From positions 49,334-96,067 of the forward strand of contig NZ_KB903544.1 in NCBI RefSeq assembly GCF_000379805.1: DNA of 46,734 bases. The letters are read 5' to 3'. The notes beneath the pieces were generated by a model. That model saw only the letters and a list, made by a program, of their open reading frames with translations. It did no database searches and had not been told where the DNA came from. The position numbers were made by a program, and so were the translations under genes. Within the stretch, counting starts at the first letter, position 1. Each line of letters starts with the position of its first letter. Below are positions 1-7,647 of the stretch, in pieces. Origin of the DNA: Lewinella cohaerens DSM 23179. Its GTDB lineage: Bacteria; Bacteroidota; Bacteroidia; Chitinophagales; Saprospiraceae.

Positions 1-520
1 TTTATCCATCATGTAGCGTACCACAAAGGCATCATAGGCCAATCCTGCTACATTCATGAAGTAACGCACGGAGGGGCCATCAGTTGACTGATAATTGATT
101 TGCCCCAAATTCTGATAGGCGGGCACCGCCATTAGGAAATACTGTTTCCAGCTCGACCATTTCTTAGGAACTTCGTGTGATTTTATCCAGTCATTACCCG
201 TGCCGAGGGGCAATAGCGCAAAAGTGATTTCTCTGGAGGGGATATTTTTTTTGTTGAACGATACCATTGATTACCTGATGAGCGATCCCGTCACCACCGA
301 CGGCCATAATGTGACGAATACCCTCACTGACGGCCTCTTCCACGAGTTGGGTGGCGTTGCCGCTGTGTTTGCTCATCACTATTTTAGTATCAGGTATTAG
401 CGCTTGTAGTTTCGTTTGTATAGTAGGCCACCATTGCGCCAGGTTGCCATTATTGGCCTGGGGGTTGACAATAACTAACCAGCGGGCGGTCAGATGCGAT
501 CTCTTAGTATTTTGTATCAT
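1..520 (-). pseudogene. YegS/BmrU-type lipid (diacylglycerol) kinase, frameshifted, 3' end outside window
   Basis: The first ~95 residues match the catalytic domain of diacylglycerol kinase-like enzymes, which phosphorylate lipids at the membrane. WLVIVNPQANNG is the start of the fold and MAVGGDGIAHQVINGI is the nucleotide-binding GGDG loop. The reading frame then breaks at a run of eight T (245-252; A8 on the coding strand). With A7 the frame continues as QQKNIPSREITFALLPLGTG, containing the family's LPLGTGND motif, and stays open to the window edge (…YFMNVAGLAYDAFVVRYMM). So the gene is either disrupted by one extra base in a homopolymer, or this is a base-calling error. The start is the ATG at 520. 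The C-terminal part lies left of base 1. Family assignment is firm; whether the gene is intact in the organism is open. Confidence 0.85.
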
Positions 521-565
521 TGTGGCAGCATAAAATAATTTCCAATATCCATATTCCGATCAGTA

Positions 566-1477
566 GTGACAAATATCCTGGAAATAAAAGAGGTCGTTAA
601 GGCCTACGGCAGCAAAATAGCTGTCGATCGAGTCTCCCTTACGGTACCCAAAGGAACCATTTTCGGTTTGCTAGGCCCTAATGGCGCTGGAAAAACGTCA
701 CTGATCCGTATGATCACTACGATTACTCGTCCCGATGCAGGAGAGATTATCCTCAATGGTGAACCTTTGAATTCAGATCATCCTCGCCAAATTGGTTATT
801 TGCCAGAAGAGCGAGGCCTGTACAAAAAAATGAAGGTAGGGGAACACCTCCTTTATTTAGGCCAACTCAAAGGTTTAACGGCAGCTGCCGCCAAGGAGGC
901 ATCACAACGTTGGCTGGAAAAACTAGGCATGCTAGATCGCTGGAACCAGCCCGTTGAAGCACTTTCTAAAGGCCTACAGCAGCAAGTACAATTCATCGCT
1001 ACCATTATTCACGAGCCTAAGCTCTTGATTCTCGACGAGCCTTTTTCAGGCCTTGATCCGGTAAACACCAATCGGTTGAAAAGAGAAATCCGGCTGCTCA
1101 ATGAGCAAGGGACAAGCATTATCTTTTCTACCCATCGGATGGAGCAAGTAGAAGAAATCTGTGAAGACATTATGCTGATCAATGCTGGGCAGAATGTCTT
1201 GCAAGGTGCTGTAAGTGAAATCAGAGAGCGTTACAAGCAATACCACTTTCAATTACTGTATCAGGGAGAGTTGCCAGCGGCTTTTGCTGAACATTTTCCC
1301 ATTATTGAGCAGGGAAAACAGTCTTTGACTTTTGCAGGTAAAGAAAACGAAACCGCAAATACTATCCTTCGGCAGCTTTTGCAGCTGGGGGTTCAGATTC
1401 GTTCCTTCACGGAGGTGTTACCTAGCTTGAATGATATTTTTATTCGTACGGTTGGGGCGGCTGCTCCCGCTTCCTAA
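566..1477 (+). CDS. ABC transporter ATP-binding protein (NatA-like)
   Basis: This 303-residue cytoplasmic ATPase should power the permease encoded immediately downstream. Visible motifs are Walker A GPNGAGKT (37-44), a signature-like LSKGLQQQVQ (133-142), Walker B LLILDEPF with D157/E158, and a switch histidine in FSTHRMEQ. The LSKGLQQQ form and the ~80-residue C-terminal extension are typical of NatA/YhaQ-like exporters. The start is GTG at 566; no ATG gives an N-terminus that fits the family better. The permease begins 12 bp after the stop, so the two form an operon. The substrate cannot be read from sequence; Na+, lipid or antibiotic export are all known in this group. Confidence 0.9.
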   Translation: MTNILEIKEVVKAYGSKIAVDRVSLTVPKGTIFGLLGPNGAGKTSLIRMITTITRPDAGEIILNGEPLNSDHPRQIGYLPEERGLYKKMKVGEHLLYLGQLKGLTAAAAKEASQRWLEKLGMLDRWNQPVEALSKGLQQQVQFIATIIHEPKLLILDEPFSGLDPVNTNRLKREIRLLNEQGTSIIFSTHRMEQVEEICEDIMLINAGQNVLQGAVSEIRERYKQYHFQLLYQGELPAAFAEHFPIIEQGKQSLTFAGKENETANTILRQLLQLGVQIRSFTEVLPSLNDIFIRTVGAAAPAS

Positions 1478-1489
1478 AATCGCCGCTTT

Positions 1490-2800
1490 ATGCGACAACT
1501 TCGACTAATTATTAAGCGGGAATATTGGACCCGTGTACGTCGTAAATCCTTTTTGATCGCCACACTGGTTACACCTTTGGCCTTCGGCCTGTTTGTGGTG
1601 GTCGTCAACTATATTTTACAGTACAAAAGTGATGAAGCTATTCGAATAGCGGTCATCGATGAAGGTCAGCTATTTGATGGAGGTATTGCCGATGAAGAAA
1701 ACATCTTCTTTAAGATTGTTGACACCGATCTGGAAACCATCAAGGATAATTTTTCGTCTTTCAAGTATCACGGTATTCTTGTGACGCCATCCTCGGGGAG
1801 GCTTCAGCAGCAAGAATACCGAGCCAGTTATTATACCGACCAAAAGCTTACGCTGGAACTAGAGCCTGTTCTTGTAGATCGTCTGCGTACGGCCTTGCGC
1901 AAGCACAAAGTAGCCGAACTACAGCTTGATGAACGAAGCCTGGAAGCCCTCAATAGCCAGGTAGATATAGAACCGAAACCGGTGACGCCGGAAGCCATCG
2001 TAGGCACCTCCATGGCTGGCAAGATTGCGGCAGTTATCGGTATGGTTATGGCTTTCTTTATGTACATCACGGTCTTTATTTATGGTATGATGGTGATGCG
2101 GAGCGTCATGGAGGAAAAGACCAACCGGATTGTGGAAGTGATGATCTCTTCCGTCAAGCCATTTCCGTTGATGTTAGGTAAAATTATAGGTGTCGGCATG
2201 GTGGGGCTGACCCAAGTGCTAGCTTGGGCAATTTTGGTTCCCCTCATGCTGATTGGTGTCAGCCTCTTATTTGGGTTTGATATGGGAGCCACCAACCTGC
2301 CAGATACTCCCCCGGAATTTGGTGATGTTGACCCACAAGTACTGGCTGCACAAATCATGACGGAGCTAGGGTCTTTCAATTGGTGGGTCATTTTGCCTTT
2401 GTTTTTACTTTACTTCCTGGGGGGCTATTTTATGTACGCAGCGCTTTTTGCGGCGGTTGGTTCTGCCATGGGCGATGACCTTGGCGAGGGGCAATCCCTG
2501 ACGATTCCCATTACTATTCCCGTTATTCTGGCTTTTTATATTACCATTGCGGCCATTCAGTCACCCAACTCGGGCTTGGCGATCTGGGCCTCGTATTTTC
2601 CGCTTTTCTCACCCATTGTAATGCCTGCTCGACTGCCTTTCGATCCACCCTGGTGGGAAATAGTAATCTCTCTGGTATTGCTTCTTGGTACCTGTATTGG
2701 CCTGATATGGTTGTCAGGCCGTATTTATCGGGTCGGCATCCTTTTGTATGGCAAGAAGGTAAGCTTGTGGGAAATGGGCAAATGGATTTTTAGGAAATAA
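1490..2800 (+). CDS. ABC-2 type transporter permease (NatB/YhaP-like)
   Basis: This 436-residue integral membrane partner of the preceding ATPase has the ABC-2 layout. A short cytoplasmic start (MRQLRLIIKREYWTRVRRKS) leads into a membrane helix at about 23-46. A soluble extracytoplasmic domain spans roughly 50-175, and about five more hydrophobic helices lie between ~180 and 420. The segment MRSVMEEKTNRIVEVMISS between helices is the conserved coupling loop of NatB-like exporters. The transported substrate is unknown. The gene sits 12 bp behind the ATPase and 10 bp before the ITPase gene, so all three may be co-transcribed. Confidence 0.88.
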   Translation: MRQLRLIIKREYWTRVRRKSFLIATLVTPLAFGLFVVVVNYILQYKSDEAIRIAVIDEGQLFDGGIADEENIFFKIVDTDLETIKDNFSSFKYHGILVTPSSGRLQQQEYRASYYTDQKLTLELEPVLVDRLRTALRKHKVAELQLDERSLEALNSQVDIEPKPVTPEAIVGTSMAGKIAAVIGMVMAFFMYITVFIYGMMVMRSVMEEKTNRIVEVMISSVKPFPLMLGKIIGVGMVGLTQVLAWAILVPLMLIGVSLLFGFDMGATNLPDTPPEFGDVDPQVLAAQIMTELGSFNWWVILPLFLLYFLGGYFMYAALFAAVGSAMGDDLGEGQSLTIPITIPVILAFYITIAAIQSPNSGLAIWASYFPLFSPIVMPARLPFDPPWWEIVISLVLLLGTCIGLIWLSGRIYRVGILLYGKKVSLWEMGKWIFRK

Positions 2801-2810
2801 TGCTTTAAAA

Positions 2811-3344
2811 ATGACATCAAAAATAATTGTAGCATCTAAGAATCCTGTCAAAGTTGATTCAGCGTTAGCGGGCTTCCAGGAAATGTTTCCAGACCAATCA
2901 TTCACCGCCGAGGGAATCAGTGTTCCTTCTGGCGTAAGCGACCAACCCCTAGGAGACGAAGAAACTTATCAAGGAGCGTGGAATCGGGTTCAGGCAGCAA
3001 AAGCAGCACTTTCTGACGCTGACTTTTGGATAGGTATCGAAGGAGGCAATATCATTAAAGACAAGGAGATGGAAGTGATGGCCTGGGTGGTTGTACTTTC
3101 CAAAACTCAGCTGGGTAAAGCACGAACGGCAGGTTTCTATCTGCCACCAAAAGTCATTGAGCTAGTAAACCAGGGCTACGAGCTTGGCCATGCCGACGAT
3201 CTCATTTTTGGCGTCTCAAACTCAAAGCAAACGGGCGGCTCCTCGGGTTTGTTAACCGATGGTGTAATGAACCGTAAGCGTTTTTACGTGCCTGCGGTTA
3301 TTTTGGCCTTGATTCCCTTTCTGAAGGTGGAGCTTTACAAATAA
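2811..3344 (+). CDS. yjjX: Inosine/xanthosine triphosphatase (YjjX/DUF84 family)
   Basis: The 177-residue protein matches the NTPase PP1740/YjjX family, which hydrolyses ITP and XTP and so keeps deaminated purines out of nucleic acids. The N-terminal IVASKNPVKVDSAL is the nucleotide-binding loop (SxNPVK). GVSDQPLGDEETYQGAWNR and the acidic FWIGIEGGN motif are family hallmarks. Length is typical (about 170-180). The ATG at 2811 lies 10 bp after the permease stop. Linkage to an exporter has no obvious functional meaning. Confidence 0.9.
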   Translation: MTSKIIVASKNPVKVDSALAGFQEMFPDQSFTAEGISVPSGVSDQPLGDEETYQGAWNRVQAAKAALSDADFWIGIEGGNIIKDKEMEVMAWVVVLSKTQLGKARTAGFYLPPKVIELVNQGYELGHADDLIFGVSNSKQTGGSSGLLTDGVMNRKRFYVPAVILALIPFLKVELYK

Positions 3345-3604
3345 AGAGAAGGCTGACTACAACAATGCATCAGCTTCGGATTTGATATTTAGGTGTATTA
3401 TCAGAACACTTTGCTATTTTTGACGTGAGTCGTTCGGTTAGGGTTTGGTTTTCGTAAACCAAAATACAAGGCCCAAGTATCTTCTCTACAGATTAGCTTT
3501 TCGATCCAATTCATACAACAAGGCTGTTACAAACAAACGTTCGATTATTTTTTAATTAAATTTTACTAATCTCAGAATTAGAAAATCGCATAAATATTTC
3601 GACG
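3345..3604. other. Intergenic region with one promoter-like -7 box and a hairpin
   Basis: No gene is visible in these 260 bp. TATTTTTG at 3415-3422 (+) matches the Bacteroidota -7 box TAnnTTTG, but no TTG sits about 20 bp upstream. An 8-bp perfect stem with a TCGT loop (3444-3463, TTTGGTTT/AAACCAAA) follows; it lacks a T tract, so a terminator role is doubtful. The DNA becomes strongly AT-rich towards 3605. Confidence 0.35.
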
Positions 3605-4000
3605 ATGGAAAACGAAGACATTTATAAGGAGGCACGCAAAAAAGTACAAGCTAAGAAAGGGTTTCTTTATCATTTTGCGGCTTACGTTGCTATAATCGGG
3701 ATGCTTTACGCAATCATTCATCTTGAAGGGAATGGTAAAATGCTTCCGGTAATTATTGTGGCTTTGAGTTGGGGTATTGGGATCGCTATTCATTATTTGA
3801 ACGTATATGGCACAGAAAATTTAGATTTTCTTGGAATTAGCCCTAACTGGGAAGAAGAAGAATTAGAACAAGAGATTGAAAAGTTGAAAAAGAGAAGAGA
3901 ACTGAAAGAGCGTATCAGAAAGGAAAAAAGTCTTGAGGATGACTTGGACAATTTAGAACTCAAAGAGATTGAAATAAGGCACAAGCATCAGAGCGAGTAA
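3605..4000 (+). CDS. 2TM domain-containing protein
   Basis: This is a 131-residue protein of the Bacteroidota 2TM family. An N-terminal amphipathic stretch (IYKEARKKVQAKKGFLYHF) leads into two close membrane helices at about 23-43 and 48-66. A highly charged Glu/Lys coiled coil follows from ~85 to the end. In this family the 2TM unit is often fused to LytTR or histidine-kinase proteins; here it is alone. The AT-rich composition resembles the next three genes and differs from both flanks. The stop codon directly abuts the repeat copy at 4003-4100. Confidence 0.8.
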   Translation: MENEDIYKEARKKVQAKKGFLYHFAAYVAIIGMLYAIIHLEGNGKMLPVIIVALSWGIGIAIHYLNVYGTENLDFLGISPNWEEEELEQEIEKLKKRRELKERIRKEKSLEDDLDNLELKEIEIRHKHQSE

Positions 4001-4002
4001 AT

Positions 4003-4100
4003 AATGCTCGCCAATGCTTCCGGCATCGACTCCACTTTTTGCCTTAAATCAGCATAAAACTTGGGGGTACTCGCTCGATCAGGAAAACTTAAACAAGCTC
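4003..4100 (-). repeat. Half copy of the MITE-like element found at 45581-45740
   Basis: About 97 bp match, at roughly 90 percent identity, the reverse complement of the left half of the 160-bp element near 45.6 kb. The match includes its end, AAACAAGCTC here against AAACAGGCTC there. The copy fills the gap between the 2TM stop codon (3998-4000) and the Crp start codon (4104) almost exactly. It lacks the other inverted end, so it is a truncated or solo-end copy. An internal hairpin (AATGC-TTCCG-GCAT) is retained with one mismatch. Confidence 0.85.
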
Positions 4101-4103
4101 TTA

Positions 4104-4688
4104 ATGCACGAAAAATTCATCAATTACTTCTCTAGAATATCGCCTCTTTCAAAGGAAGAATCAGACGCAATAGCTGAAAGTATGCAAACTGCAGCATATA
4201 AAAAGGGGGATTATTTATTGAAAGAAGGGCAGGTTTCTGAAAACACCTATTTTGTACTTGAAGGCTGTATAAGAGAATATATTCTATCTGATGGAGAAGA
4301 AAAGACGACAAATTTCTTTTCTGAGGAGCAATGGGCTATTTCGCTAAATAGTTTATCTCCTAAAAGTTCAGCGACCCACAATTGGGTTTGTATTGAAGAT
4401 ACAACGGTCGTTGTGGGCGATGAACAACAAGCTCAAAAACTCTTCAAAAACTTCCCAAGGTTCGAAACAATTTCTCGTGCAATAATGGAATCAGCTTTTG
4501 CTGAACAAAAAGAAGCATTGACTTCGTACTACACAGACTCACCTGAACAGCGTTATCGTAAGCTATTAAAAACAAGACCTGAACTAGTACAGCGAATTCC
4601 CCAATATCATCTTGCCAGCTATATTGGGATAAAACCTGAATCCTTAAGCCGTATTAGAAAGCGGATTAACTCATCCCCTCTTGAATAA
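4104..4688 (+). CDS. Crp/Fnr family transcriptional regulator
   Basis: This is a cyclic-nucleotide-binding-fold regulator. The cupin/cNMP domain covers about residues 1-125 (KKGDYLLKEGQVSENTYFVL, then GCIREYILSDGEEKTTNFF). A C-terminal helix-turn-helix contains LASYIGIKPESLSRIRKRI. The first family-like residues are MHEKFINYFSRISPLS, so the ATG at 4104 is preferred. An upstream in-frame ATG at 4014 would add 30 residues read entirely from the repeat copy. The ligand is unknown; small Bacteroidota Crp-like proteins of this type usually lack cAMP-contacting residues. It converges on the MDR gene with no bases between the two stop codons, and may control that gene or the serine hydrolase. Confidence 0.85.
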   Translation: MHEKFINYFSRISPLSKEESDAIAESMQTAAYKKGDYLLKEGQVSENTYFVLEGCIREYILSDGEEKTTNFFSEEQWAISLNSLSPKSSATHNWVCIEDTTVVVGDEQQAQKLFKNFPRFETISRAIMESAFAEQKEALTSYYTDSPEQRYRKLLKTRPELVQRIPQYHLASYIGIKPESLSRIRKRINSSPLE

Positions 4689-5621
4689 CTATACCGTAAT
4701 AATCACATTACCTTTTTTGTGCCCGTTCTCAACATAATCGTGAGCTTCAGACATCTTTTCCAAAGGATAAATACGATCAATTACAGCCTTAATACTTCCT
4801 TTTTCTGCAAGAGTCTTTAGATTGACAAATGCGCTTTTGGGTGTTAATGGAACCCCATCGTCAATTGAAATATATTTCCCAGTTGGGGTAACCGCTGCTT
4901 TGCTTTTTTCTTTAACAATTGACGATTTCGAGTTGCCAACAGCGTCTATTACATATTTGTACATTCCTAATTGATCTTCAGCATTTTTAGCAGTGTAATC
5001 AATCACCTCGTCGCTCCCCAAAGACCTGACCAGTTCGAAGTTTCTACCGCTGCATACACTAGTGACGTGGGCTCCTGCATGTTTCGCCAATTGTATCGCC
5101 ATAGTACCTATACTTCCTGAAGCACCATAAATAAGGACTTTATCTCCTTTGCCAATAGAGGTCTTATTCAACAAGTGCGAGGCAAGTAAGCCGCCATATG
5201 GGATAGCAGCAGCCTCATTATGACTTATACCAGTAGGCTTATGGGCAATATTCCAGTCTTCAGGTAGGCAGATGTATTCGGCATACGAACCAAAATGACG
5301 CTTTGTTGGAGAGATTGAACCGTATGCAAAAACTTCATCCCCTATACTAAATGATGAAACACCATCCCCTTTGCCTTCTACAGTACCAGACGATACCATT
5401 CCCAAAATTGGGTTTCTTGGCTTTCCAAAACCAAAGATGAGTTGGAGTATTAACCTTGTAATAAGTGGTTCATTCAACCTACGAATAAGGACATCACTTG
5501 CAGTCACTGAGGTAGCGTGTATCTTTATAAGCACTTCATTGTGCTTTGGAGATGGCTTTTCAGCTTCTACGAATACTAGGTTTTCAGAACCGCCGTACTT
5601 TATACATTTAATTGCTTTCAT
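4689..5621 (-). CDS. NAD(P)-dependent MDR oxidoreductase (quinone reductase-like)
   Basis: This 310-residue protein belongs to the medium-chain dehydrogenase/reductase superfamily. The start MKAIKCIKYGGSENL is canonical, so the ATG at 5621 is used; an upstream ATG at 5654 would add 11 unsupported residues. A GroES-like domain covers ~1-120. A Rossmann fold is marked by VLIYGASGSIGTMAIQLAK. Catalytic and structural zinc-ligand patterns are absent, which points to the zinc-independent quinone-reductase/enoyl-reductase branch. It likely reduces quinones or enones in the cytoplasm with NADPH. It is AT-rich like its neighbours. Confidence 0.85.
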   Translation of the reverse strand: MKAIKCIKYGGSENLVFVEAEKPSPKHNEVLIKIHATSVTASDVLIRRLNEPLITRLILQLIFGFGKPRNPILGMVSSGTVEGKGDGVSSFSIGDEVFAYGSISPTKRHFGSYAEYICLPEDWNIAHKPTGISHNEAAAIPYGGLLASHLLNKTSIGKGDKVLIYGASGSIGTMAIQLAKHAGAHVTSVCSGRNFELVRSLGSDEVIDYTAKNAEDQLGMYKYVIDAVGNSKSSIVKEKSKAAVTPTGKYISIDDGVPLTPKSAFVNLKTLAEKGSIKAVIDRIYPLEKMSEAHDYVENGHKKGNVIITV

Positions 5622-5877
5622 GTCCTCACCATTATGTTTAAAGCAAAATTGCACATAACAGGATTCAATTTCATTGACTTGGGTTAAGAAATAAACTCAT
5701 GTACGATGAGGTTTTAGATATCTTGGAAGCGTTACCTATTATGGAGATGTTATCAAAAGATAAATAATTAAAAACATATGCTAATAAAGTATAGACTGTA
5801 TTAAGACGACTGCTTGTACTAAACGTTGGCATTAATTTAAACGGTATTTTTTTCTAAATCAGCATTACAATTAAAAA

Positions 5878-7524
5878 ATGAGAAAAATTCTTCTTCTAAT
5901 ATTTACAGCTTTTAGTGTTTGCTCTTTTGGTCAAATTAGTATTAATGAAAAAATAAATTCGATTTTAGCTGATCAGGTGACTACAGCACTAGCCCCAGGT
6001 TTAACAGTTGGTATTGTTAAGGATGGCGAGCTTATTTATCATAACAGTAAAGGCTTGATGAATTTGGAGTACGATCTTCCATTTAATGATTCTACGACAT
6101 TCGAACTTGCTTCTGTTACCAAGCAGTTTACATCTGCTTGTATTGCAATTCTTGAAGAAAAAGGTAGTCTCTCGGTAAATGATGATGTAAGAAGGTTTAT
6201 ACCTGAGTTAACTTTTTCGGGAGACACGATTAGAATTAAGCACTTATTGAATCACACTAGTGGGATACGAAATCATAATGTTTTATTAGACTTGTCTGGG
6301 TTTGATTATGAGCACCGTGGCTATACAAATAAAATGATTCAACAACTGATGTTTCGTCAGAAAGGAATGAATAATAAGCCAGGAGAGAAAATGCTTTATT
6401 CTAATACAAACTATGTTTTATTAGCACTTGTAATAGAAAGAGTATCAGGGATGCCGATTGATGAATTTGCTAAAAAGGAACTATTTGACCCTCTTCAGAT
6501 GTCAAACACTTTCTACAAAAGTGATTTGAGAAGAGTCGTTAAGAATCGCGCTTATTCCTATTACAAAGAAGGGGGAGAATACAAACAGCCAAAGTCACTA
6601 ACACTTTGTGTTGGAGCTGGAGGTGTGGAAAGTACGATTTCTGACTTAGCAATTTGGTCTCAAATTTTTCTGGATACTAGTCATAAGTACTCCTATATAT
6701 CGGATTTTATCACCAAGCTTGATCAGCTTAATAATGGTGAAGAAATGCTACACGCTCGCGGAATGTTTGTGACACCTTACAACGGCCTCACTACGTTTAA
6801 TCATAGCGGTCGTGACCTAGGAATGCGGTCTCAATTCATCTGTTTACCTGATTTAAACCTAGGAGTAATTGTTTTTGCTAATGCTGAGCATATTAATGCA
6901 GTGAATGTATCTTATCAAATACTCGAGCTTTTTATCCAAGAACTTCCTCAGAATAAAAATCCACAAAAAACACACCTACATAGTGATGAGGAATTGAATC
7001 AAGTAGTCGGGCATTATCAAGAATTAAATAGTGACTTGAGAATGGATATATTTATCGTTAATGACACCCTTAATGCTCAGAGTAGTTTTGGGAGTAATCC
7101 TGTCCAGCTTAATTCAACCTCAAACAACTCTTTCTCTAGAATTGATAATGCTTCGGTGAGGTATACTTTCCTTTCAGGAGAAAATTCAGAAGCTGATCTA
7201 CTCGTTGATTTTGGAGGTGCTCTTTTTTACTTTGAAAAAATTGAATTAGCTCCTGCCCCAAATCCAGATGTTTCTGAATATTCAGGCATATACTTTTCTG
7301 AAGAACTCAATGTAAGCTACGAGTTGATTGTAGCTGGAAATGAATTGATTTTGAACTACCCAAATAATGAAGGATTAGTATTGAAAGAAGGCGTAAAAGA
7401 TGTTTTTGGAGCAAATAGAAGAACAAAATATACGTTCATCCGAGATGATAAAAACGATGTGATATCTTTTTATGTAGCATCAGAAGGTACTGTGAAGGAT
7501 ATTTTATTTGAAAAAATAAATTAA
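5878..7524 (+). CDS. Secreted serine hydrolase, beta-lactamase/penicillin-binding class C fold
   Basis: A 548-residue protein with a signal peptide (MRKILLLIFTAFSVCSFG) for export to the periplasm. The N-terminal domain (about 25-350) has the three active-site motifs of the PF00144 family: S79-V-T-K82 (nucleophile and base), Y174-S-N176 and H309-S-G311 in place of KTG. The C-terminal ~190 residues form a beta-rich accessory region. HxG instead of KTG is common in esterases and D-aminopeptidase-like members, so beta-lactam hydrolysis should not be assumed. The gene is monocistronic and distinctly AT-rich. Confidence 0.85.
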   Translation: MRKILLLIFTAFSVCSFGQISINEKINSILADQVTTALAPGLTVGIVKDGELIYHNSKGLMNLEYDLPFNDSTTFELASVTKQFTSACIAILEEKGSLSVNDDVRRFIPELTFSGDTIRIKHLLNHTSGIRNHNVLLDLSGFDYEHRGYTNKMIQQLMFRQKGMNNKPGEKMLYSNTNYVLLALVIERVSGMPIDEFAKKELFDPLQMSNTFYKSDLRRVVKNRAYSYYKEGGEYKQPKSLTLCVGAGGVESTISDLAIWSQIFLDTSHKYSYISDFITKLDQLNNGEEMLHARGMFVTPYNGLTTFNHSGRDLGMRSQFICLPDLNLGVIVFANAEHINAVNVSYQILELFIQELPQNKNPQKTHLHSDEELNQVVGHYQELNSDLRMDIFIVNDTLNAQSSFGSNPVQLNSTSNNSFSRIDNASVRYTFLSGENSEADLLVDFGGALFYFEKIELAPAPNPDVSEYSGIYFSEELNVSYELIVAGNELILNYPNNEGLVLKEGVKDVFGANRRTKYTFIRDDKNDVISFYVASEGTVKDILFEKIN

Positions 7525-7647
7525 TACCAAAAACGAATTACTTTTTAAGGCTTACTCAACTATTCTGCTTGGCTGCCGTTTTTTTTCGTATCATGGTATT
7601 TGATAGCGGAGCCAAATCTTGGCCTAACAACGAGACCTTAATCATAG

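Noticed and set aside
5878-7524. Antibiotic-resistance beta-lactamase
   Set aside because: The third motif is HSG rather than KTG and a large C-terminal domain is present, so a general serine esterase/peptidase is the safer reading.
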